A stretch of 33,360 nt of DNA from the NCBI GenBank assembly GCA_027313145.1, contig DAHVEJ010000021.1, forward strand, positions 1 to 33,360, written 5' to 3'. A model generated the notes under the pieces. That model was not told where the DNA came from. It did no database searches and was given only the letters and a program-made list of their open reading frames with translations. The position numbers and the translations under genes are program-made. The DNA is from Phycisphaerales bacterium (lineage in GTDB: Bacteria > Planctomycetota > Phycisphaerae > WQYP01). The stretch's first letter is position 1, and every line of letters starts with the position of its first letter. Below are positions 27,003 to 33,360 of the stretch, piece by piece.

Positions 27003-28460
27003 TGCGCGTGCTTGCGCCGAGTTAAACTACAACGCGCCGCGTCATTGGCGATGGCACTGCTGCTGATGCTGTTAATGGTGTCGCCGGTAAGAGCTGCCAA
27101 GCCCGTTATCTCGCTGTTGGCGGAACATGGTCGGCTGATCGGATCAAAGGTGGCCAAAACCATTCCCGGGTTTGTCGGCAAGGGTTATGTTACAGGCTTT
27201 ACCAAGCCGGGTGATCGTCTGATCTTGATGTTCCATACTCCCGCTGCCGGGTTGTATGACGCGATCATTCGCTATAGTTCTCCCGGGAAAAAAGGCTTTG
27301 TCCTTACGGTCAACGGACTCCAATATTCGAGCATGTTCCCATCATCGCCAAAGCACTTTTCCAATTTTGATTCCGGCCTGGTGGATATCAAGGCGGGAAA
27401 GAATGTGGTTTCCATCGGCGGAGGATGGGGGTATTACAGCATAGATTCCGTCACGTTTATTCCAGCCCCGCCCCCGCCGCCCCCGTCCCGGCCCAGCGCC
27501 CAATTAAGCGATCCGGAGGCCACACCCCAGGCCAGATTGCTGATGAGTCATCTTGTTGCCGTATATGGCCGGAGAATGTTGACCGGCGTATACAGCAGTG
27601 CGGATGCCGGCTACGTGCATCGAATAACTGGCCGATATCCATCTATTTTGGGTGGTGATCTTGTTAATTACTCGCCGTCACGCCTGGAACATGGTGCCAA
27701 TCCGCATCATGAAGTGCGCAAACTCATCGACGCTGCAAAGCGGGGATTTATCCTGACGGTCTCATGGCATTGGAATGCGCCGGCTGAACTTATTGATCAC
27801 AATTATGTCAACGCCCAGGGGAAAACTGTCCAATCCCATTGGTGGTCGGGTTTTTATACCAAATCCACCAAGTTTAATATTGCCAAAGTCCTGGCTCATC
27901 CGCAAAGTAAAAACTATCATCTGATGATCAGTAATATAGATGCGATTGCCGTGCAACTTAAAAAATTTGACAAGGCTGGAATTCCGATTCTGTGGCGGCC
28001 TTTGCATGAAGCCTCCGGCGGCTGGTTCTGGTGGGGGGCGCACGGCCCGAAGCCTTTCAAGAAGCTTTGGCGGCTGATGTATGATCGACTGACCTATCAT
28101 TTTCACCTGCATAATTTAATTTGGGTTTATACCACCGCCGGTACGGGCAGGTGGTATCCGGGAAACAAATATGTGGATATCGTCGGGGTGGATCAATATC
28201 CCCAAAACACCAATGACCCATTAAGCAACGTGTGGCAGAATTGCCAAAAGCATTTTCCCAATAAATTAGTTGCGATGACGGAGTTTGGTGGTGTGGTGAA
28301 CGCTCAAAAGTCATTTCATTTTGGCGTGTATTGGGATTACGCGGTGAGTTGGGTAGGTTTTGTGCGTTCCAGCCATGAGAGTCCCCGGCTGCTAAAAGAA
28401 ATATACAACCAACCCGAGGTACTTACGCACGCACAAACAAAAAACTGGCTGCAATACTAA
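26940..28460 (+). CDS. Secreted GH26 beta-mannanase-like enzyme with CBM35-like module
   Basis: A 506-residue enzyme. After a signal peptide (MALLLMLLMVSPVRA) come a CBM35-like beta-sandwich (about residues 55-175, with GFVGKGYVTGFTKPGDRLILMF and LTVNG), a Pro-rich linker (PAPPPPPPSRPS), and a GH26 domain (about 195-500). The acid/base is Glu357 in WRPLHEASGGWFWWG and the nucleophile Glu448 in MTEFGG, both in canonical motifs. GH26 enzymes are mainly endo-beta-1,4-mannanases that cut mannans outside the cell; exact specificity is inferred. The start is uncertain: TTG at 27012 would give a more normal signal peptide (MRRVKLQRAASLAMALLL). Confidence 0.88.
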   Translation: MQTSYGFVPVSGTINGRKIEHCACLRRVKLQRAASLAMALLLMLLMVSPVRAAKPVISLLAEHGRLIGSKVAKTIPGFVGKGYVTGFTKPGDRLILMFHTPAAGLYDAIIRYSSPGKKGFVLTVNGLQYSSMFPSSPKHFSNFDSGLVDIKAGKNVVSIGGGWGYYSIDSVTFIPAPPPPPPSRPSAQLSDPEATPQARLLMSHLVAVYGRRMLTGVYSSADAGYVHRITGRYPSILGGDLVNYSPSRLEHGANPHHEVRKLIDAAKRGFILTVSWHWNAPAELIDHNYVNAQGKTVQSHWWSGFYTKSTKFNIAKVLAHPQSKNYHLMISNIDAIAVQLKKFDKAGIPILWRPLHEASGGWFWWGAHGPKPFKKLWRLMYDRLTYHFHLHNLIWVYTTAGTGRWYPGNKYVDIVGVDQYPQNTNDPLSNVWQNCQKHFPNKLVAMTEFGGVVNAQKSFHFGVYWDYAVSWVGFVRSSHESPRLLKEIYNQPEVLTHAQTKNWLQY

Positions 28461-28556
28461 TTTTCAGGGCTGATAAGGACTACGAATGCTGAAATCATAC
28501 CGAATACTAAAATGTGCGGCCAGATACACTTAGGTGTCAATGGCCAACAGAGTTTA

Positions 28557-28703
28557 TTATCTGGTCACACAGGTGCCCCCAAAGAGCAATCCCCAAGAGC
28601 ATGTGAGAAACATGTCTTCAATACCAATACACACGCAGAGTGCCACGCGACGAAACGGGAGGCGCAGATACGTCATCAAAACTTCTTTATATCGATTATC
28701 CAT
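28557..28703 (-). pseudogene. Truncated third copy of the tandem permease genes
   Basis: This minus-strand reading frame begins MDNRYKEVLMTYLR, matching the first 14 residues of the permease-like gene at 30115-31461, with the same GGTGCAACATGGATAATCG start region. After LPFRRVALCVCIGIED it loses similarity and stops at residue 48. It lies 42 bases after the stop of the second copy, the same spacing as between the first two. It is a truncated remnant of a third unit. Confidence 0.75.
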
Positions 28704-28811
28704 GTTGCACCATTTCTAATATTCCCCGCACGGCCGGGGTTTACGTTACCCCATCTCCAAATTCATCCATCGGCGGTAAACGAAAGGAATTAGAATCAAG
28801 CCCAGAAACAT
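28663..28811. repeat. Permease junction repeat, copy 1
   Basis: 149 bases spanning the end of one permease gene, the spacer and the start of the next unit. It resembles 30031-30180 closely in both coding ends (CAAATTCATCCATCGGCGGTA; TACGTCATCAA.ACTTCTTTATA) and in the spacer motif GTTTACGT.ACCCCAT.TCC. Confidence 0.8.
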
Positions 28812-30071
28812 GCAAACGGCACCTCCGGCCAAGAAGCCCCAATAATTGGCGTCCGGGAAAAAAACCGGACCGAGCCCCATCGACATGCTCAGGGCTACTA
28901 CTAACGTAGCTGCGCTTCGGTATTGTGCAAGCCACCAAACCAACGCGAGAATCAGCGGCTGTGCCAACATGATGGAAATGATGAATGGAACCAATAGCAG
29001 CGCGCCAACAAGGCCACCGCCGGCGAGGTAGACTGCAACCAGAAATATGGTCGAGGAGGCCACGCAGGCCTTAAACCCGTTGAGGAAAAGGCTTGCGGCG
29101 AATCCCTTGATAAAAGCGCTCCGCGTTCCCGGACGCAGCGACTCCGTAGCAAGAAAGCGGAAATTTGCGATACATCGCCCCGCAAGGGATATTGCCGGGA
29201 ATAATGCCAAAAATGGCAGCATGTATTGGGACCCCACAACGACATCAAGCTGGCTTGGGTGCTGCGTAAGGCCGATAACGCAAACGGGTATCAGAAGGAA
29301 AGGGAGCATTGACAGCGACATCCCAAGTCGAAAGAACCGGGTTCTGCGCCACCGTCCTCGGCCGCGCATGGCAGCCGCGCTATGGGACAGCGACGCGACG
29401 CTCTGAGAAGGCAGAGACTCGGAGGCCCTAGTGCGGCGGTGCCTGCGTAACCATCCACTCATGGCCGTGAATTCAAGCGGTGCTGCATACCCGAGCCCCC
29501 CTTCCGCCAGGTAAGCCACTCGGGTGACCGCCGAGACTGTGAGTACAGTGCCGAACGCCAAAAGCCACCAAGTGAGGATGTGGTACTGGCCGGATAGGGT
29601 AGCAGCCAACGCCTGCTGGATGCCAAACTGGTTCAGGGAAAATAGGAAAAACGCGACCGCGCTCGCAGCCAATAAAATAACGCTCGGCATCGCAACAGCG
29701 ATGCCGGTGAAGCCGAAAATTAATATTGATACTGACACGGGGGCAAGGTAAGACCGGTTCTGTACGATCGCGGCTGGCAACGGCATGGCAAGAACGACAT
29801 CCAGGGCGAGAAGCCCAAACACTAAAATTTGCGGGGGAGTGTATTTCGGGGTGAGTCTACGCCACCACCCAGTCATCCGCTCCCTGAACTGGCTCCAAAG
29901 TGACCCGGCAATAAAGAACTCCCCGAGCAACCACGAGAATAGCTGCGAGTGGCCCGGCAGACATGAAAGCCCCACCCAGAGAACGCCCCCCAGAGGCATG
30001 AGCCCAGCTTGCCACGACGAAAACGGCTGCCGCACGTACGTCATCAATACTTCTTTATAGCGATTACCCAT
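28746..30071 (-). CDS. Multi-pass membrane protein, second tandem permease copy
   Basis: A 441-residue membrane protein with about ten hydrophobic segments. It starts MGNRYKEVLMTYVRQPF and ends FVYRRWMNLEMG, nearly identical to the ends of the copy at 30115-31461, while the middle has little similarity. A large basic, Ser/Arg-rich cytoplasmic loop (RRHRRTRASESLPSQSVASLSHSAAAMRGRGRWRRTRFFRLG) separates two membrane halves. AGGTGTCAA precedes the ATG. No transporter family is certain; position after an ABC ATPase suggests a permease-type partner. It could form a heterodimer with the first copy. Confidence 0.75.
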   Translation of the reverse strand: MGNRYKEVLMTYVRQPFSSWQAGLMPLGGVLWVGLSCLPGHSQLFSWLLGEFFIAGSLWSQFRERMTGWWRRLTPKYTPPQILVFGLLALDVVLAMPLPAAIVQNRSYLAPVSVSILIFGFTGIAVAMPSVILLAASAVAFFLFSLNQFGIQQALAATLSGQYHILTWWLLAFGTVLTVSAVTRVAYLAEGGLGYAAPLEFTAMSGWLRRHRRTRASESLPSQSVASLSHSAAAMRGRGRWRRTRFFRLGMSLSMLPFLLIPVCVIGLTQHPSQLDVVVGSQYMLPFLALFPAISLAGRCIANFRFLATESLRPGTRSAFIKGFAASLFLNGFKACVASSTIFLVAVYLAGGGLVGALLLVPFIISIMLAQPLILALVWWLAQYRSAATLVVALSMSMGLGPVFFPDANYWGFLAGGAVCMFLGLILIPFVYRRWMNLEMG

Positions 30072-30180
30072 TTGACACCTTTCCCATCTTTCTCGCCCCC
30101 GGCGAAAGTTTACGTCACCCCATTTCCAAATTCATCCATCGGCGGTACACAAAGGGAACCAAAATCAGGCCCAGAAGCAT
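30031..30180. repeat. Permease junction repeat, copy 2
   Basis: 150 bases covering the last codons of the first permease copy, a 43-base spacer and the first codons of the second. It matches copy 1 at 28663-28811 in order, spacing and most bases, showing tandem duplication of whole units. Confidence 0.8.
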
Positions 30181-31461
30181 GGATCCTGCCGCGGTAGCCA
30201 GAAGGTCTTCATAACCAGATCGCCGGTCCAGCAGGGAGGGCACGCCATAGAAAATGGCCGGCAGCAAGGCTGCCCAAATGATCCCGCGGTTGGGCAGGCT
30301 CCACCAGGACGCGACAAAAATAATGAACTGAAACAACAGCGATGCCAAGCCGTATGGGGCGGCCAGTCGCAGGGCAGCTTGTCCGCCGCCAGCGCAAAGC
30401 ATAGCCAGAATAAACATTGCCGCCGCGATCATCCACAGGGTTATAATCTGAACCAGCATCGCAACTGCTATGCTGAGAACGAACCGCCGGCGGTCTGCGG
30501 GCTTTAGTAATTCGCCTGCGAGGCAGGGAAGAATTTGCAGCCACTCGCTTGTGGCAACCAATCCCGGAAACACAATAAGCGCAACAGAGATCGCGACGGC
30601 ACCAAGCATTATTTGGCGGGGTGATGTGTGCCGGAGGGAAAGAAAAAAGATCACCGCAAATAGGAACACCACGGCGTTAAACACTATTTCAAGCCAGCGC
30701 GACTGCGCATAGCGCCAATGGCGCACGAACGCGCTGAACAATTTCAACAGCCCGATCTTGCTTCCTCTTGCCAAGTGGTCGCGTCGTGCATATTTGATGC
30801 TCGTATGCCTGTTTTTTTCAGTAATTCGGAGCAGTTCTGCCGCGGCGTCTAACGCATCTTCCGCCGGCATTTCCATGAGACGCGGGCGCGGTGTTGCGGA
30901 TTTCCTTGCCAGCAGCCTGATCGCAATGGCAATTTCTGCGACACCAATACCCAGCAGTAACAGGGTATACAGCCATCCCTTCGGTGAAGAGGGGTTTCCC
31001 ACGCGTTGCCAAAAAACCGCTCCCACCAGCGGAAGGCACGCAATCGGAAGGATAATCGCCGAAAGATAATTCATCGCGGAAACCAGGCCCACGGCCCCAA
31101 ACAGGAAAATAGTGATGGTATAAACGCCGATGTGGCCGCCGCCATGGCGATATATGGCAATCGCGGGCAATCCTATAACCACGACTCCGGCCAGTGTGAG
31201 AAAAGCTCTAACGTGCCATCGGAAAAAATCCGGGGTCAATTTTTTCTGCGGCTCGATCATCTGTTGGCTGAAATGTGTCCACAACAGGCCGGCCGCCAAT
31301 AGCGTTCCAATGAACTGCGAGAAAAAACCGTATTGACGTGAGTCCCCCAAATCCCCCGTTACAAACGCCCAAGCCGTAAGCCCGATCCAGAACGGTACCC
31401 CAATGGATGCAACCGCCCGGCGCAGATACGTCATCAAAACCTCTTTATACCGATTATCCAT
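30115..31461 (-). CDS. Multi-pass membrane protein, first tandem permease copy
   Basis: A 448-residue integral membrane protein with about ten hydrophobic segments and a charged central cytoplasmic loop (residues about 190-235, PRPRLMEMPAEDALDAAAELLRITEKNRHTS). It starts MDNRYKEVLMTYLRR and ends FVYRRWMNLEMG. The ATG lies inside the end of the ABC ATPase gene (8-base overlap) with AGGGGG upstream, so it is coupled to the ATPase. This makes it the likely membrane subunit of the transporter, although no ABC-2 permease signature is certain. A diverged full copy and a truncated copy follow in tandem. Confidence 0.78.
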   Translation of the reverse strand: MDNRYKEVLMTYLRRAVASIGVPFWIGLTAWAFVTGDLGDSRQYGFFSQFIGTLLAAGLLWTHFSQQMIEPQKKLTPDFFRWHVRAFLTLAGVVVIGLPAIAIYRHGGGHIGVYTITIFLFGAVGLVSAMNYLSAIILPIACLPLVGAVFWQRVGNPSSPKGWLYTLLLLGIGVAEIAIAIRLLARKSATPRPRLMEMPAEDALDAAAELLRITEKNRHTSIKYARRDHLARGSKIGLLKLFSAFVRHWRYAQSRWLEIVFNAVVFLFAVIFFLSLRHTSPRQIMLGAVAISVALIVFPGLVATSEWLQILPCLAGELLKPADRRRFVLSIAVAMLVQIITLWMIAAAMFILAMLCAGGGQAALRLAAPYGLASLLFQFIIFVASWWSLPNRGIIWAALLPAIFYGVPSLLDRRSGYEDLLATAAGSMLLGLILVPFVYRRWMNLEMG

Positions 31462-31469
31462 GTTGCACC
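31421..31469. repeat. Permease start repeat, copy 3 (N-terminal part only)
   Basis: CGCAGATACGTCATCAAAACCTCTTTATACCGATTATCCATGTTGCACC covers the start of the first permease copy. It nearly equals the start region of the truncated remnant at 28663-28711, so the remnant derives from this copy more than from the second. Confidence 0.8.
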
Positions 31470-32176
31470 CCCTGCTGAATTTCCAGAAAGGCGTCTTCCA
31501 GGCTGGTGTGCGTGCGTTCCTTTAACGCTTCCAGTGAGCCGAACCAGGCGATTTTGCCTTCCTTCATAATCGCCACATAATCCGCCACGCGCTCCAGATC
31601 GGATGTGATGTGCGTAGAAAATAATACGGTGCGCTGTTCCGGCTCGGAAAGTTCCACCAGCAGTTGCAGAAATTGTCGGCGGGCCTGCGGGTCCAGACTG
31701 GCCGCGGGTTCATCAAGTATCAGCAGATCAGGTTGATAGGCTACGGCGGTAAGAATTGCCAGCTTCTGTTTCTGTCCCACCGATAATCCCCGTACCCGGT
31801 CGTCCAGAGGGATATCCCATTCCCGCACGAGGCGCTCGGTGAGTTCGGCATTCCATGTCGCATAAAATGACGCGGTATATTGGATCAATTCCCGCACACG
31901 CATCCACGGATATAAGCTTATTACCTGCGGCACATAGCCCAGACGCGCCTTGGCCCCGGCGGACAACGACCAGACATCTTCACCTAACAACGCACATTGG
32001 CCCGACGTGGGCCGCAGTAAGCCTAACGCGCATTTTATCAGTGTGGTTTTTCCGGCCCCGTTGGCTCCCAGCAATCCCACGGTGGCACCCGCCGGAATTT
32101 CCAGATTCACGCCACGCAGGGCCGGCTTGGAGCCGAAGGTTTTCGTCAGATTGGTAATACTGATCGCCGCGGTCAT
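31454..32176 (-). CDS. ABC transporter ATP-binding protein
   Basis: A 240-residue ABC ATPase. Walker A is GANGAGKT (residues 37-44), the Q-loop is Gln84 in YVPQVIS, the signature LSVGQ is at 131-135, Walker B LLILDE at 151-156 and the H-loop His at 189 in STHI; all catalytic residues are intact. The signature LSVGQKQKL and overall form fit the export-type, YtrB-like group found with GntR regulators. It overlaps the GntR stop by four bases (ATGA) and the first permease start by eight, so the three are translated together. Confidence 0.93.
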   Translation of the reverse strand: MTAAISITNLTKTFGSKPALRGVNLEIPAGATVGLLGANGAGKTTLIKCALGLLRPTSGQCALLGEDVWSLSAGAKARLGYVPQVISLYPWMRVRELIQYTASFYATWNAELTERLVREWDIPLDDRVRGLSVGQKQKLAILTAVAYQPDLLILDEPAASLDPQARRQFLQLLVELSEPEQRTVLFSTHITSDLERVADYVAIMKEGKIAWFGSLEALKERTHTSLEDAFLEIQQGVQHG

Positions 32177-32586
32177 AAGCTTCTCCTTTCAGCTTGAATA
32201 TCAGATTCCGTTTCCAGAGCCATGGATGCGGAAAGCATCTCATGTAATTCTTCTGAACTAATACCCAGCAACCGGGCCTGTTGAACCGCTTGGCGCAGCT
32301 GCGCCAGTAGAGCCTGGGTCTGCGCATTTTTATGCCCCCGTGCGCCGGGATTGGCCTTGACGAAGGTTCCGCTGCCCTGGCGGGTTTCCAACCAACCCTC
32401 GGCCGTCAGACGTTCATAGACATGCAGAATAGTGTTCTGATTAACCGCCAGTTCGCGGGCCAACTCCCGCACGCTGGGCACGCGGTCTCCGGGCTTTAAG
32501 GCCCGCGCCACGCATTGCGAACGGATCTGATCCGCAATCTGCCGGCTGATGGGCACGCCGGATGATGGCTCAATTCGAAGCCGCAT
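32173..32586 (-). CDS. GntR-family regulator, YtrA type
   Basis: A 137-residue regulator with an N-terminal GntR winged helix (MRLRIEPSSGVPISRQIADQIRSQCVARALKPGDRVPSVRELARELAVNQNTILHVYERLTAEGWLETRQGSGTFV) and a short helical tail of about 55 residues. The short tail places it in the YtrA subfamily, usually encoded next to ABC transporters it represses. I chose ATG at 32586 because AGGAG lies eight bases upstream; the track start adds 14 residues. It leads the operon with the ABC ATPase and permeases and has a consensus promoter overlapped by a palindrome, so autorepression is likely. The inducer is unknown. Confidence 0.92.
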   Translation of the reverse strand: MRLRIEPSSGVPISRQIADQIRSQCVARALKPGDRVPSVRELARELAVNQNTILHVYERLTAEGWLETRQGSGTFVKANPGARGHKNAQTQALLAQLRQAVQQARLLGISSEELHEMLSASMALETESDIQAERRSL

Positions 32587-32651
32587 GAATGACACTCCTG
32601 AATGCAATCCGAGCAATCGCCCGGACATTACTCGGGTTGCCCGCTAATGAC

Positions 32652-32663
32652 TATAGTACTATA
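32652..32663. promoter_or_regulatory. Operator palindrome of the GntR/ABC operon
   Basis: TATAGTACTATA is a perfect 12-base palindrome covering the -10 box of the promoter, a position at which a bound repressor would block RNA polymerase. YtrA-type regulators often bind such sites; binding here is inferred. Confidence 0.6.
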
Positions 32664-32686
32664 ACACTAGTCGGATGGGATGTCAA
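32658..32686 (-). promoter_or_regulatory. Promoter of the GntR/ABC/permease operon
   Basis: On the minus strand a perfect TTGACA, a 17-base spacer and TATAGT (five of six) lie 72 bases upstream of the GntR start. This is the best promoter in the window. Confidence 0.85.
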
Positions 32687-32706
32687 ACGCAAAAGAAATC
32701 CCACCG

Positions 32707-32740
32707 AAAAGGTACCTGACACGAATGGCACTTCCTTAAG
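32707..32740. mobile_element. Possible left end of the IS4-type element
   Basis: GGTACCTGACACGAATGGCACTTCC lies about 120 bases before the transposase and resembles IS4-group ends as I recall them (AATGGCACTT.CTTAAG). The right end is outside the window, so neither terminal repeat nor target duplication can be confirmed. Confidence 0.3.
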
Positions 32741-32827
32741 GCATAGACGCATTATTTGCGGCACATAGACAAATTATGTCGTCTTGTGAAAATAGAAGGG
32801 GTGGACCATTAAAGCAAGGAGGCTTTT

Positions 32828-33360
32828 ATGCCAAGGTATGCCAGTCAAGGACGACGGCGCGGAAATGTGAGTCATCGGGTCAGGTGTATTTCGCGGAGTC
32901 TGCTCGCTGGGGATTTAACGGTGCTGGAGCGATTACTTCCGGCCCACAAGGTGCGGCAGGCGATCGCGGCGGAAGGAGTTCAGTTCCGGGAACGCCTGTT
33001 CCCACCGCTGGTAACGCTGTGGGTATTTCTTCTTCAGGTGCTTGATGCCGATGGTTCCTGCCGCGCGGCCGTAGCTCGGTTGATGGCATTGCTTTCGGCG
33101 GGTGGCCAAGGGAATCGCGTGCCATGCGGGGCGGGTACCGGCCCGTATTGCAAAGCGCGGCAGCGGCTGCCTGAAAAGTTATTATCTCGGCTGGCGTGCG
33201 AAACCGGGCAGGCGTTAGACCGCCAATTCCCCATTGCCGCCAAGGGCCTGCTGGGTGGCAGAGCCTTGCGGATAGTGGACGGAACCACTTGCAGCATGCC
33301 CGATACACCGGAGAACCAGGGGGCCTGGCCGCAACCGCCGACGCAGAAGACCGGGTTGGG
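32828..33360 (+). CDS. IS4-family transposase (partial, runs off the window)
   Basis: An open frame of 177 complete codons with no stop before the window ends, so it is absent from the track. It starts MPRYASQGRRRGNVSHRVRC and reads RFRERLFPPLVTLWVFLLQ-like sequence (VQFRERLFPPLVTLWVFL), then KARQRLPEKLL, and LRIVDGTTCSMPDTPENQGAWPQPP.QKTGLG, where the Asp of VDGTT is the first catalytic residue of the DDE triad of IS4-group transposases. AAGGAGG five to ten bases before ATG is a strong ribosome binding site. The remaining catalytic Asp and Glu should lie beyond the edge. Confidence 0.85.
   Translation, partial: MPRYASQGRRRGNVSHRVRCISRSLLAGDLTVLERLLPAHKVRQAIAAEGVQFRERLFPPLVTLWVFLLQVLDADGSCRAAVARLMALLSAGGQGNRVPCGAGTGPYCKARQRLPEKLLSRLACETGQALDRQFPIAAKGLLGGRALRIVDGTTCSMPDTPENQGAWPQPPTQKTGL

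Noticed and set aside
28663-31469. Repeated blocks considered as a CRISPR or mobile-element repeat
   Set aside because: The blocks are 1.3-1.4 kb apart and are the coding ends of tandem genes, not short regularly spaced repeats or terminal inverted repeats.
32880-33308. 142-codon minus-strand ORF at the right edge
   Set aside because: It is antisense to the IS4-type transposase frame, which has a strong ribosome binding site and the VDGTT motif.

Overview
This window looks like a chromosome segment of a Planctomycetota bacterium, possibly class Phycisphaerae. That placement is inference, from the order rpmG, tRNA-Trp, secE, nusG, rplK, from the long insertion in NusG, and from very large envelope proteins beside sugar-isomerase-like and glycosidase genes. 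No 16S gene is present to test it.

Bases 1-16437 are the ribosomal protein/RNA polymerase region, but rearranged. On the + strand it runs rpmG, tRNA-Trp, secE, nusG, a small membrane protein and rplK. A sugar-isomerase-like TIM-barrel gene (1 base after rplK), lysA and an unknown gene follow. The genes rplA, rplJ and rplL, which usually sit between rplK and rpoB, are on the minus strand as a separate unit with its own terminator. They diverge from rpoB across a 488-base control region (7057-7544) that holds a candidate promoter for each direction and two hairpins. The genes rpoB and rpoC are separated by a translationally coupled pair: a HEPN-domain protein and an 86-residue unknown protein. 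A strong terminator ends rpoC.

Bases 16438-18931 hold scpA (condensin kleisin), an ArsR-type repressor with a clear promoter and palindrome followed by a DoxX-like membrane protein, and a DinB-superfamily protein with its own promoter.

Bases 18958-25910 (minus strand) are a two-gene envelope unit: a lipoprotein and a giant 1844-residue AsmA/DUF748-type protein, overlapping by 4 bases. The 460 bases to their right (25911-26371) hold no convincing gene, only a possible 46-codon ORF and a short relic of a second DinB-type gene.

Bases 26372-28460 hold a four-helix membrane protein, a doubtful small ORF and a secreted GH26 family beta-mannanase-like enzyme with a CBM35-like N-terminal module.

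Bases 28557-32686 (minus strand) are a transporter operon: a YtrA-type GntR repressor, an ABC ATPase, and two tandem membrane proteins that share nearly identical ends but divergent middles. A third copy is truncated after about 14 codons. The GntR gene has a near-consensus promoter overlapped by a perfect 12-base palindrome.

The right edge carries the start of an IS4-type transposase that runs off the window.

The points that most deserve follow-up are the HEPN pair inside rpoB-rpoC, the inverted rplA-rplJ-rplL block, and the tandem permease array with conserved ends.
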